The position numbers were made by a program, and so were the translations under genes. A model generated the notes under the pieces. It ran no database searches. It saw nothing but the letters and a program-made list of their open reading frames with translations, and was not told where the DNA came from. From contig JAFWQX010000141.1 in assembly GCA_017508875.1 (NCBI GenBank), forward strand, positions 1 to 34,899: DNA of 34,899 nucleotides, read 5' to 3'. Positions 1 to 9,005 of the stretch are shown piece by piece (the first letter of the stretch is position 1; every line of letters starts with the position of its first letter). The stretch comes from Clostridia bacterium. GTDB taxonomy: Bacteria; Bacillota; Clostridia; UBA1212; UBA1255.

Positions 1-771
1 CATCCAGGTGGTGACGCCGTCTTTAATGAATCCCTGGGCAATGATGCATAGCATTATAAGTATCAGCGCGGGACTGATGAGAGTTATGAAGCGTACCGTT
101 TTTTGCGAAGGCGAGGAAGTAACTTCTTCAGTTTCGCCCGGCTGACCGTCCGAATTGTTTTTCAAAATCGCTGCTGCTTTCCTGCCGAACGGACGGACCG
201 GCGGGACGTCCGGAAAAGAAAAAGCAAATAAAAGGATTATGACCAGACTGCAGAGGCTGCTGAATATAAACGTGCCTTTCCAGGACCACAAACGTATGAA
301 AAGCGGGGACAATAAATACAGTGATAACGTGCCTATGTATGCGCCGTAAGAGACCCAGACCGTGCCCCTGGCGTAATCATCAGATTTCAGCAGCGCGGCC
401 ATAAGAGCGACGACAGGCGGCCAGATGAATGCCTGTGCCAGTCCGTTAACGCTCCATACTATATTAATGATCCATGTTTCTCTGATGAACGGGACAACGG
501 CGTTGAGGGCAATGCTCGCTGTCATTCCTGCGAGTATCAGCCGCTTCGGAGGCACCCGGTCGCCGAGGAATCCGCTGATGAGCTGCCCGATGCCGTAGCA
601 AACGAACAGGCATGTGACTGCGACGGACAATTCCGTTTTCGTCTTCCCGGTGCTTTTTACCATCTCGGGCAGCACGGTAGCGTAACTGTACCGGCACAGA
701 TAGCTGGCGTTGTATATCGCCATCAACATAATTATTATCTTCGTTGGGTTATGCTCTTTTGCTGCGCTCAT
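1..771 (-). CDS. MFS transporter, organophosphate:phosphate antiporter (OPA/GlpT-like) type, partial
   Basis: The reading frame is open from an ATG at 769-771 to the window edge, so the C-terminal half is missing (about 257 residues visible). The translation shows several hydrophobic membrane segments and a GFLGDRVPPKR loop between helices 2 and 3, the MFS signature position. A later stretch reads QGFIKDGVTTWM, which resembles the start of the second half in GlpT/UhpT-type proteins. Members exchange phosphorylated or organic anionic solutes across the inner membrane; the substrate here cannot be read. An in-frame stop lies seven codons upstream, so this ATG is the first possible one, although no good ribosome binding site precedes it. 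It diverges from the TPR gene. A good minus-strand promoter lies about 100 bases upstream. Confidence 0.8.
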   Translation of the reverse strand, partial: MSAAKEHNPTKIIIMLMAIYNASYLCRYSYATVLPEMVKSTGKTKTELSVAVTCLFVCYGIGQLISGFLGDRVPPKRLILAGMTASIALNAVVPFIRETWIINIVWSVNGLAQAFIWPPVVALMAALLKSDDYARGTVWVSYGAYIGTLSLYLLSPLFIRLWSWKGTFIFSSLCSLVIILLFAFSFPDVPPVRPFGRKAAAILKNNSDGQPGETEEVTSSPSQKTVRFITLISPALILIMLCIIAQGFIKDGVTTWM

Positions 772-869
772 ATATCGTAAATCGATCTGTCAGTTGTTTT
801 TGTTTGTCCGGTCCGGGCGCCTCGCTGCTCTGTCCGCAGATTGGGCAATGCCGGCACGGCTCGCTTTTA

Positions 870-899
870 ATTATACCCCCGGAAAGCAAAATCAGTCAA
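870..899 (-). promoter_or_regulatory. Promoter of the MFS gene
   Basis: On the minus strand a TTGACT -35 box (894-899) and a TATAAT -10 box (870-875) are separated by 18 bases. Transcription would start near 863 and leave a leader of roughly 90 bases before the ATG at 771. Confidence 0.6.
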
Positions 900-920
900 T
901 TATCTTCTTGCAGTCCGATA

Positions 921-964
921 CTGTGCTCGAGCCTGTGTTCGAGCCTGTGTTCGAGCCTGTGTTC
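921..964. repeat. 12-bp tandem repeat in a divergent intergenic region
   Basis: Three perfect copies of GAGCCTGTGTTC occupy 929-964, preceded by a partial copy at 921-928. The array lies between the two outward-facing promoters of the MFS and TPR genes and does not overlap either. Its 12-bp period matches the array inside the radical SAM gene at 4866-4925, but the unit sequences share only an ACAG core. Confidence 0.85.
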
Positions 965-982
965 GGGATTGTCCTCTTTTTC

Positions 983-1011
983 TTGCAAATTCGCCCGTCT
1001 TTTGCTATTAT
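983..1011 (+). promoter_or_regulatory. Promoter of the TPR/Sel1-like gene
   Basis: TTGCAA (983-988) and TATTAT (1006-1011) are 17 bases apart, close to the sigma-A consensus, and lie about 70 bases before the start codon at 1085. Confidence 0.6.
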
Positions 1012-1084
1012 ATAACACACCTAATACACCGCATGCGAAACGGGACGCTGTTCACGGTTTCGCTTTTGACCGGAGGGGTTTGAA

Positions 1085-4000
1085 ATGGTACTTTACGATA
1101 AAGCGGCACTGGCAGAGAAGCTGGGCCGAAAAGTAGCAAATTATATTGAAGTTCTATTGACGCCGGAATCGGAAGAGGAGGACGTAAGAGCCGCACTCGA
1201 AAAACTGATGAAGGTCGATCTCGAAAAATTGTCCCTGAAATACGGAAACGAACCGCCCGAAATACTTGTTGCCGCCGCAGTAGGTTTTCTGAGACTTAAA
1301 GGCGGCATTGCCGACTCGGCCGGAACGGTCGCAGTTGATAATTTTAACGAAGCAATAAGCCTTGAGCCGGATCTTGATAACGATACCCTGTTCAGACAGG
1401 ATTTTCTGTACAAATTAGTAAAAGCGGGCGCAGACCTCGGTGACGCGGCACTGCAGGCCGTATTATGCGACCTGTACGTCGGCGACGTCGTTGCCCCGGG
1501 ACTCGGCGCGAGATTTGAATCCGACGGAATGACGCTGGAACAGCTTCGGGCGGCGATAAACGAACTGGCGGAGCAGGCGGGAAATTCAGAGGACGTTAAG
1601 CAGGCGCTGGACATTGCCGGCATTTCGCCGGACCAGCTGCTTAGCGAACTTGACTGGGTGCCGTACGAGGACAACGGTTTTGCCAAAGCGAGACGGTTTG
1701 CCCAGGAAGGCAGGATCCTGCGCAGCGAAGGAAAAACTATTGACGCGGCACAGGCCTTCTTTAAATCGGCGCTCTACGGCAACGCGGAGAGTGCAAAAGC
1801 TTATGCGGCCCTGACTACGGATCTTTTCAAGCCCCGCAATAGAAAAACGGAGCTCAAAGCGAATAAAATATTCAAAAAGACTTTTAATAAAGCTGAACGG
1901 GCGGGCAGATCCGGAGAACCGGACGAGAAGATCGGCTCGTTTTTTGAAAGAAGCGAACTCCTCGAGCACCCGGGCGCGATCCTGACCCGCGCAGAACTTC
2001 TGAAAAAGACACGGAGCCCCGGAGAAGTGCTCGAACTGCTTGAACGCGCAGCCGATAAAGGCGATTATACGGCCGAACTGACTGCCGCCGACTATTACAG
2101 CAAGTACGATAATTTCAATTTCGATAAAATGATGCGTTTCCTGTTCGAAGGACTTGTAAATCCGGGAAGCTGGTACGTGTTCGGTAAAACGCGCGTTCCG
2201 CATAACCTGCTTGCCCAGGATCATAACGCAAAAGCCTACGAAAAGATGGGCGAATTGCTCGGCGGCCTGTGCTACGAACGCGACATGATCGACGAACTCG
2301 AAGAATTGTCGGAACCCGGCGCGATAAAAACACCCGAACTCACGGAAGAGCAGAAAAAGGCCGTATTTATGTGGTTCCTTTGCGATCCGGGCTCGGACGA
2401 AAGACGCGAGGTGCTGGCGAGATTTTACGCAACCGGCTTCGGCACCGAAAAGGATTACTGGCGGGCAACGGGGATAAGGAGAGAACTTTGCGCAAAATAT
2501 GAGGCGAAGGCGGCGGACAATCCGGCTAAAGCTGAGCTTATCATAGAAACTGCGGAGCCGGATGAGGAAAACGAGTCACGCTCCGAAGCAGCGGAATCGG
2601 AGGCGGCGGCGGAAATTGCCGCGGACGGACTTCCGGAAACGGCAGCAGAGACCGCTGAACCATTGCCCGGTACGGCAGGGACGGCAGCAGAGACCGCTGA
2701 ACTATTGCCCGGTACGGAAAGAGAGGAAATCGCGGCTCCGGAAGCGGAAGAAACGCCGGATACGGCTGAAGCGGAGCAAACCGGTATAGAAGCCGGGACA
2801 GGAGCAGCGGCGGAAAACGGGCCGGAGAGCAAAAAACTTCCGGAATCGCAGGCGGAACTGTTCAACACCGACAGCGCTGAAGCCGAGACGGACGAAGCCG
2901 AATATATTCCGTTCGAATCGTTTTACACGTACGCCCTGCATCTGATCACCGCCGAAGGCGCGGAACGCAACACGGAGCGTGGCGTTAAACTCCTCAAACT
3001 TATTCCGGAAAACTCGCCGTGGAACCGCAAAGCATCGAAACTGCTTGCCCTTACCGAAACCAAAACTTCCGAGCTGCTGAGGCTCGGCGCCGTGTTCCAT
3101 AAAGAAGGCAACGACGGGGCTATGTGCAAGATCTATGAGGCTGCCGAAAAACTTGGCGACCCGGTCGCCGCCAGAGTCCTCGGAAGATTCTACTCGCTGC
3201 CTGAAAACGGCGCTGACAACGACGCTGCTTTGCGTCACTTTGGGATCGGTGCCGCGCGAGGCGATATCCAGAGCATGTATTTCGCCGGGGCAGCCTGCCA
3301 GGAGGCCGGGGATTATTCAAAGGCATACGATTTTTATAAAAACTGCGCCGAAAACGCAGAAAAAGCGGAAAGCGAAGACGATAAAGCCGTTTGCGCCAGA
3401 GCGATGCGCGACAACGCCGAACTGTATTACAGCGGCGCTTTGACCGGTGAAAAAAATGTGCCAAAATACCTGTACTGGCTTGACCGGGCCGAAAATTCAG
3501 GGTTCAGGCTTAGTGATTCGGCGATCGATAAGCGCAGGGCGGCGGAAAATTATTTTAAACCGGCGCAGTGGCAGGATATTTTTGATGAGTCGAGGGGCGA
3601 TCCGGACGAAAGCTACAGGGAATGGGCTGCGAAGGCGTGCGCGGAACGCAAAATTTCGGCTGCGCAGGAAGAGTACGGCGTCATTCTTTACAAAAAATAC
3701 ATACAAAGCAATAGAAACGACAATAACGGCGATGCCGGAAGCGCTCGAAACGGGCGGAATGCATACGCTCAACTGAAAACACCTTCGTTGTCCTCGCCGA
3801 GAGCGCAGTATTATACAGCGTGTGCGCTTTACGTTGGCGCAGGATGCGAACCGGATATTGACGCGGCCGAAAGAATGCTGCCCTCCGAGAGCGAATTCGG
3901 CGATCCGGAGCAGCTCAGGCATGAGATCTCGGGTATGGCTGCGTACGTAAAGGCCGGGGAAATAGCCGAACGCAGGCCTGAAGAGGCGGCGGAGCTGCTG

Positions 4001-4573
4001 AAAAAGGCGGATGCGGAGTTTACGGCTGTGTTTGAAAAGTACGGTAGGGAGAACGTTCGTTTTGAACTTGCGGAGCTGCTGATCAGGGCGTACGGCGTAC
4101 CGGACGAGTTTTCCGCAGAAGAGTTGAATTCGCTCTGGAAGCGCGGTTATGAATATCTGCTGGGCGGATATCAAAAGGACGCGCGCTGTACTTCGCAGAT
4201 CGACGCCTACTCGGCGGGGAGGATCTGTGAGATCGCACGGATGTATGACGCTGACAATGCGCTTTCCTGGTATGAGATCGCATCTGCGCGCGATGATGCG
4301 GCTGCTCAGTACGTTGCGGGGGCAATATATTTAGCGCGAGCCAAGAACGAAGCAAATGGTAAGATCGTTGACAACGACGCTTTTGCGAAGGCTAAAGACC
4401 TGATCTTGCGCGCGGCAACGCAGGAAAATGCTGATGCGGAGTTTGCCATGTACACCGAAAGACTGCTGTTTGACGTCGATACCGACGAGTCCCGGCTCTA
4501 TCTGAAGCGTGCTGCTATCCACGGAAACGATCAGGCCCGCGACGTATGCCGTGAGCTCGAGATCGCTTTCTGA
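1085..4573 (+). CDS. Large TPR/Sel1-like repeat protein
   Basis: The 1162-residue protein starts at an ATG with GGAGG eight bases upstream. It has no signal peptide or membrane segment, so it is probably cytoplasmic. Most of it is alpha-helical with recurring Ala/Gly/Tyr-rich helix pairs. Around residues 690-760 and near the C-terminus (motifs such as AAQYVAGAIYLARAK) the pattern matches Sel1/TPR repeats, which act as protein-protein scaffolds. Residues about 480-600 form a low-complexity Ala/Glu/Thr/Pro-rich acidic linker containing near-duplicate ETAEPLPGTA blocks, dividing the protein into two helical halves. No catalytic motif is visible. It is followed after 26 bases by a radical SAM gene on the same strand. 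I do not recognise a characterised homologue; scaffolding is an inference from the repeats. Confidence 0.8.
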   Translation: MVLYDKAALAEKLGRKVANYIEVLLTPESEEEDVRAALEKLMKVDLEKLSLKYGNEPPEILVAAAVGFLRLKGGIADSAGTVAVDNFNEAISLEPDLDNDTLFRQDFLYKLVKAGADLGDAALQAVLCDLYVGDVVAPGLGARFESDGMTLEQLRAAINELAEQAGNSEDVKQALDIAGISPDQLLSELDWVPYEDNGFAKARRFAQEGRILRSEGKTIDAAQAFFKSALYGNAESAKAYAALTTDLFKPRNRKTELKANKIFKKTFNKAERAGRSGEPDEKIGSFFERSELLEHPGAILTRAELLKKTRSPGEVLELLERAADKGDYTAELTAADYYSKYDNFNFDKMMRFLFEGLVNPGSWYVFGKTRVPHNLLAQDHNAKAYEKMGELLGGLCYERDMIDELEELSEPGAIKTPELTEEQKKAVFMWFLCDPGSDERREVLARFYATGFGTEKDYWRATGIRRELCAKYEAKAADNPAKAELIIETAEPDEENESRSEAAESEAAAEIAADGLPETAAETAEPLPGTAGTAAETAELLPGTEREEIAAPEAEETPDTAEAEQTGIEAGTGAAAENGPESKKLPESQAELFNTDSAEAETDEAEYIPFESFYTYALHLITAEGAERNTERGVKLLKLIPENSPWNRKASKLLALTETKTSELLRLGAVFHKEGNDGAMCKIYEAAEKLGDPVAARVLGRFYSLPENGADNDAALRHFGIGAARGDIQSMYFAGAACQEAGDYSKAYDFYKNCAENAEKAESEDDKAVCARAMRDNAELYYSGALTGEKNVPKYLYWLDRAENSGFRLSDSAIDKRRAAENYFKPAQWQDIFDESRGDPDESYREWAAKACAERKISAAQEEYGVILYKKYIQSNRNDNNGDAGSARNGRNAYAQLKTPSLSSPRAQYYTACALYVGAGCEPDIDAAERMLPSESEFGDPEQLRHEISGMAAYVKAGEIAERRPEEAAELLKKADAEFTAVFEKYGRENVRFELAELLIRAYGVPDEFSAEELNSLWKRGYEYLLGGYQKDARCTSQIDAYSAGRICEIARMYDADNALSWYEIASARDDAAAQYVAGAIYLARAKNEANGKIVDNDAFAKAKDLILRAATQENADAEFAMYTERLLFDVDTDESRLYLKRAAIHGNDQARDVCRELEIAF

Positions 4574-4599
4574 TATGAAATTATGATCATTCATTTCAA

Positions 4600-5706
4600 A
4601 TGAGTTACGATTTTGACGGACAGGCGGAAAAACTGCTTGAAAAATGTATGCTCTGCCCCCGGACGTGCGGCGTCAACAGGATCGCCGGCGAGACCGGGTA
4701 CTGCGGTGCGGGGCCTTTTATCGAGGTCGCCAGGACAATGCTTCACAAGTGGGAGGAGCCTTGTATTTCCGGCGCTGATCCTTTGCGCGGCTCCGGAGCT
4801 GTTTTTTTCAGGCACTGCTCTTTGGGCTGCATTTATTGTCAAAATTATGAGATAAGCGGAACGGGGGACAGAGCGAGGGACAGAGCGAGGGACAGAGCGA
4901 TGGACATAGCGAGGGACATAGCGAGGCTTTCGAAAGAGCGTGCTTCTGCGGAAAAACCGGTCTCCGCAACACGTTTTGCACTGCCCGAACCGCTCTCTGT
5001 ACCACATTTTGCAGGCATGCTTCTTCAGCTGCAAAATAAGGGCGCTTATAATATTAATCTTGTCACCCCGACGCATTATATGCCCCTCATCGCACGCGCC
5101 GTAATTGAGGCGAAGAGGCAGGGGCTCAGCGTACCTGTCGTTTATAATACGGGCGGGTATGAAAGAGCGGAAATGATAGAAAAACTGGAAGGAATCGTTG
5201 ACGTCTTTTTAACTGATCTTAAGTATCTCACGGACGGAACGGCAAAAAAATACTCAAACGCAGGAAACTACGTTGACAACGCTTTCGAGGCGCTTGAGAT
5301 GATGTTTGATATTACAGGGCGGGAGCTCGAGTTCGGCAACGACGGCATGCTGAAGAGGGGAGTTATTGTCCGCCACCTCGTGCTGCCCGGACATTCGTAC
5401 GCGGCCTCGAAAATCATCAAAAAACTTTATGCCAGATATGGCGACAACATAATTTACAGCCTTATGAACCAATATACGCCATTGCCCGAAGCGAACCCGC
5501 GCCTGTCACTTTTCCCGGAACTGCTGAAAGCCGTTGACGAAAGCGAGTACCGGCAGGCGGTCGAAACGCTCGAAGAATTGGCGCCTAAATATGCGTTCAT
5601 TCAGGAAGGCGGCACCATCAGCGAAAGTTTTATTCCCGACTGGAACGACACTTATCTGACCGATGAGGATGACTCAGCCTCCGGCGAGGCGACGGGCGAT
5701 TTCTGA
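4600..5706 (+). CDS. Radical SAM protein, PflX/PFL-activase-like (COG1313 type)
   Basis: The 368-residue protein has a CX3CX2C radical SAM motif at C73-C77-C80 (HCSLGCIYCQNYE). Ahead of it lies a four-cysteine N-terminal segment (C16, C19, C23, C35) typical of the PflX group. The downstream NINLVTPTHY motif also fits. These proteins resemble glycyl-radical-enzyme activases, but the physiological target is generally unknown. Residues about 87-130 hold an Arg/Asp/Ala-rich insertion encoded by a 12-bp tandem repeat, placed just after the cluster loop. No clear ribosome binding site precedes the ATG, so translation may depend on the upstream gene 26 bases away. The last 33 bases overlap the convergent isomerase-like gene. 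Confidence 0.85.
   Translation: MSYDFDGQAEKLLEKCMLCPRTCGVNRIAGETGYCGAGPFIEVARTMLHKWEEPCISGADPLRGSGAVFFRHCSLGCIYCQNYEISGTGDRARDRARDRAMDIARDIARLSKERASAEKPVSATRFALPEPLSVPHFAGMLLQLQNKGAYNINLVTPTHYMPLIARAVIEAKRQGLSVPVVYNTGGYERAEMIEKLEGIVDVFLTDLKYLTDGTAKKYSNAGNYVDNAFEALEMMFDITGRELEFGNDGMLKRGVIVRHLVLPGHSYAASKIIKKLYARYGDNIIYSLMNQYTPLPEANPRLSLFPELLKAVDESEYRQAVETLEELAPKYAFIQEGGTISESFIPDWNDTYLTDEDDSASGEATGDF
4861..4926 (+). repeat. In-frame 12-bp repeat array inside the radical SAM gene
   Basis: Five 12-bp units of the form GGACA(G/T)AGCGA(G/T) fill 4866-4925. The array begins with ACGGGGGACAGAG, the motif that forms the arms of the intergenic elements A, B and C. Because 12 is a multiple of three, the array is translated as a repeating Arg-Ala-Arg-Asp-like peptide (residues about 89-109) without breaking the frame. 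Confidence 0.85.
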
Positions 5707-6525
5707 CAGCTCCTGACGCTTTCTGAGCAGCTCCTCCGGATCGAGGCCGTTAGGCTTTACGTTTGTTTCAAGCGAGAACACGCCGTCGAACCCGATCTCG
5801 TGCAGAGCGGCCGAAAAGTTTTTCCAGTCGATCACGCCGGTCCCGGGAAGCCAGTGGAGGTCGCTGACGCCGTTATTATCGTGAACGTGCAGCACCCGCA
5901 AATATTGTTTTCCTATCTCGCGAACGGCCTGACCGGGGTCAACTTTCAGCATCGTGCAGTGGCCGGTGTCAAGGCATACTCTGAAGTAGGGTGAATCGAT
6001 CTGTTTTGCAAAATCGAGGATCTGGCGCGGGGAGGCGAGGGTCAATGCGGGCATGGGCATGTTTTCGAAGTCGATCGTTACTCCGTATTCGCGCGCTTTT
6101 TGGGTCAATCTATTGAAGAATTCCAGGTTGATTTCCATGAATCGTTCCGGGTCGGGGTTTTGGTTATCGCCGAACGGCATGACCGGATGGATGACCATAT
6201 CCGCGCAGCCGACTATTGCGGTGCCTTCCAGCGAGCGCGTCATTTTTTCAAATCTTTCGCTGCGGTCCGCTTCCGTCGCGTCCTGCGGCGGCCAGCGCCA
6301 CGGACCGTGGGTCTGTGATATTTCGATCCCGGCGTTTTCGGCGGCAATTTTGACCCGCTTCAGCAGTTTTTCCATGTCGCGTACGGTTCCGTCAAAGAAT
6401 ATGTTTTCAGTGTGGCAAAACGATTGAAAGTCAACGCAATCGTAACCAAGTGCTCTGATTTCCTTTAGCTCTGCTTCGGCGTTGTCAACGCTTTTTTCGG
6501 GGCACCATTCTATTCCTGTTCTCAT
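5674..6525 (-). CDS. Sugar phosphate isomerase/epimerase family protein (AP-endonuclease-2-like TIM barrel)
   Basis: The 283-residue length is typical of the COG1082 family. The metal-binding positions of this fold are visible: E154 (DFENMP), D186 and H189 (CLDTGHC), H213/H215 (HVHDN) and E253 (SLETN). The family isomerises or epimerises sugars and cyclitols using a divalent metal; the substrate cannot be deduced. The ATG at 6523-6525 has GGGAG at a suitable distance. The gene is convergent with the radical SAM gene and overlaps its last 33 bases. It lies 99 bases downstream of rpmB on the same strand. Confidence 0.85.
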   Translation of the reverse strand: MRTGIEWCPEKSVDNAEAELKEIRALGYDCVDFQSFCHTENIFFDGTVRDMEKLLKRVKIAAENAGIEISQTHGPWRWPPQDATEADRSERFEKMTRSLEGTAIVGCADMVIHPVMPFGDNQNPDPERFMEINLEFFNRLTQKAREYGVTIDFENMPMPALTLASPRQILDFAKQIDSPYFRVCLDTGHCTMLKVDPGQAVREIGKQYLRVLHVHDNNGVSDLHWLPGTGVIDWKNFSAALHEIGFDGVFSLETNVKPNGLDPEELLRKRQELSEIARRLAGG

Positions 6526-6624
6526 TGTTTTTCTCCCGGTTTTTATTATTTGTCCCGTAAACGAAAAATACGACCCTTTTTTCAGGATCGCATTATTCTT
6601 CTTCGCGATATAAGCTTTTGTTCA

Positions 6625-6846
6625 TCAGCCGGCGACTTTCTGCTCTTTTACGGCTCTGTCAACTTTGCCGGATCTGAGGCATGCTGTGCATACATATGCG
6701 TAACGGGGTGTCTGTCCGTCCATGATCTTTACGCGGCGCACATTGGGCTTCCAGTTTCTCTTTGCGCGTCTGCTGACCTGAGAACGGGTGATGCTGATAT
6801 GGCGGCCGTAAAGCATTCCTTTTGTACAAAACTCGCACTTTGCCAT
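6625..6846 (-). CDS. rpmB: 50S ribosomal protein L28, zinc-binding (C+) form
   Basis: The 73-residue basic protein begins MAKCEFC and carries the L28 signature KRNWKPNVRRV. Two CxxC pairs (C4/C7 and C53/C56) indicate the zinc-ribbon version found in many Bacillota. It is a component of the large ribosomal subunit. AGGAGGTG lies just before the ATG, a very strong ribosome binding site as expected for a ribosomal protein. It has its own promoter and diverges from rsmD across repeat element A. Confidence 0.97.
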   Translation of the reverse strand: MAKCEFCTKGMLYGRHISITRSQVSRRAKRNWKPNVRRVKIMDGQTPRYAYVCTACLRSGKVDRAVKEQKVAG

Positions 6847-6883
6847 TTAAAACACCTCCTTGAATCTTTAAACAGCAACGCGT

Positions 6884-6912
6884 ATTCTACCACGCCCGAA
6901 CAATAAAAGCAA
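6884..6912 (-). promoter_or_regulatory. Promoter of rpmB
   Basis: On the minus strand TTGCTT (6907-6912) and TAGAAT (6884-6889) are separated by 17 bases. The start point would be about 30 bases ahead of the rpmB start codon. Confidence 0.55.
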
Positions 6913-6938
6913 CCACTTTTTTTACGGGCATAAAAATG

Positions 6939-7238
6939 GAGCTGAAACGGGGGACAGAGACCGGTACGGGGGAGCTGAAACGGGGGACAGAGACCGGTAC
7001 GGGGAGCTGAAACGGGGGACAGAGACGCGTTTCAAATTATTACGCATTATGACCGGAGCCGGAAAAATCCGGAAAAAGCCGGAAATATCCGGAAATATCC
7101 GGCAAAATGCGTAATAATCATGTGTGCGCGTCTCGTGCCGGATGCCCCGCCCTTAATAAGTACATAATATGGGGCGTGGGCGAAACGCGTCTCTGTCCCC
7201 CGTTTCAGCTCCTCGTACCGGTCTCTGTCCCCCGTTTC
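6939..7238. repeat. Modular inverted-repeat element, copy A (MITE- or REP-like)
   Basis: The left arm holds three tandem copies of a 32-33-bp unit containing GAAACGGGGGACAGAGACC (6939-7030). The right arm (7187-7238) holds two copies of its reverse complement. Inside is a second perfect inverted repeat, ATTATTACGCAT (7036-7047) with ATGCGTAATAAT (7107-7118). It encloses a CCGGA-rich tandem core (about 7053-7102). A third small hairpin has GCCCC and GGGGC arms around 7144-7175. No protein is encoded. The element lies in the divergent region between rpmB and rsmD, and its core is almost identical to copy B. Confidence 0.85.
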
Positions 7239-7264
7239 ATTATTTGAGGGTTTTGTGATACAAT
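7236..7264 (+). promoter_or_regulatory. Probable extended -10 promoter of rsmD at the element A border
   Basis: TGATACAAT (7256-7264) forms an extended -10 box. The weak -35 hexamer TTCATT at 7236-7241, 17 bases upstream, overlaps the last bases of element A, so the repeat border appears to form part of this promoter. The leader to the ATG at 7295 is short. Confidence 0.45.
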
Positions 7265-7294
7265 ATAAACAGAAAGGAGTGGACCCGGGCAAAA

Positions 7295-8420
<1,126 letters not shown>

Positions 8421-8432
8421 GGGGTGTAATTT

Positions 8433-8978
8433 ATGGAACAGGATGTACAGAGTCTGGATCTGCTTGATATGCTGCAGAGTATGATCAGCGATGCAAAAAA
8501 ATCAATGTTCAACAACAAAGTTTCGATCGACCGCGACGAGGCCCTCGGAATTATTGATGAACTCAGAAATTCGCTGCCGGAAGAAACGGTGAGAGCGAGT
8601 GAATTTTACAAAAAAAGCCGCGAAGTCTGGAGCCGCGCGAACGACAGCGCTGATGACGTTGTCAGCAAGGCTAAGGAAGACGCCGAAGATATAATTGCCA
8701 AGGCGAAAGACGAAGCGAGCGGTATCGTAAGCGATGCGCATAATCAGGCGGAGCTCATCATTCGCGACGCGGAAACGCGCAGACAGCAATTAGTGGACGA
8801 AAATGAGATCACGGTCGCGGCGCAGGCTCAGGCAGAAAAAATCGTTGCCGAAGCCGGGGCAACTGCGAAGGAGATCAAACTCGGGACGAGGGAGTACGTG
8901 GACAATACTCTTCTGGGGCTCAGTGAATTTCTTGCCAAAACTTACAACGAAGTCGAGACGAACCGTAAAAATATGTGA
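8433..8978 (+). CDS. Coiled-coil protein, annotated in relatives as V-ATPase subunit H-like or DivIVA-like
   Basis: The 181-residue protein is almost entirely charged and helical. Its central section repeats Ala-Glu-Asp-Ile-Ile-like heptads (residues about 65-145), predicting a long coiled coil. It has no membrane segment or catalytic motif. AAGGGGTG precedes the ATG. It follows coaD by 12 bases and probably shares its transcript. Similar proteins sit beside coaD in other Clostridia; the function is not established. Resemblance to ATPase stalk subunits may reflect coiled-coil composition only. Confidence 0.75.
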   Translation: MEQDVQSLDLLDMLQSMISDAKKSMFNNKVSIDRDEALGIIDELRNSLPEETVRASEFYKKSREVWSRANDSADDVVSKAKEDAEDIIAKAKDEASGIVSDAHNQAELIIRDAETRRQQLVDENEITVAAQAQAEKIVAEAGATAKEIKLGTREYVDNTLLGLSEFLAKTYNEVETNRKNM

Positions 8979-9005
8979 CCTGACGCCCGGCGTGAGCGGC
9001 CTGAC

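Noticed and set aside
6526..6624. Possible rpmB terminator between rpmB and the isomerase-like gene
   Set aside because: Only a 5-bp ATCGC/GCGAT stem with a long loop is visible, too weak to call.
6939..7030. Regularly spaced repeats resembling a CRISPR array
   Set aside because: The units are contiguous without unique spacers, and reverse-complement copies lie downstream; there are no cas genes. It is an arm of an inverted-repeat element.
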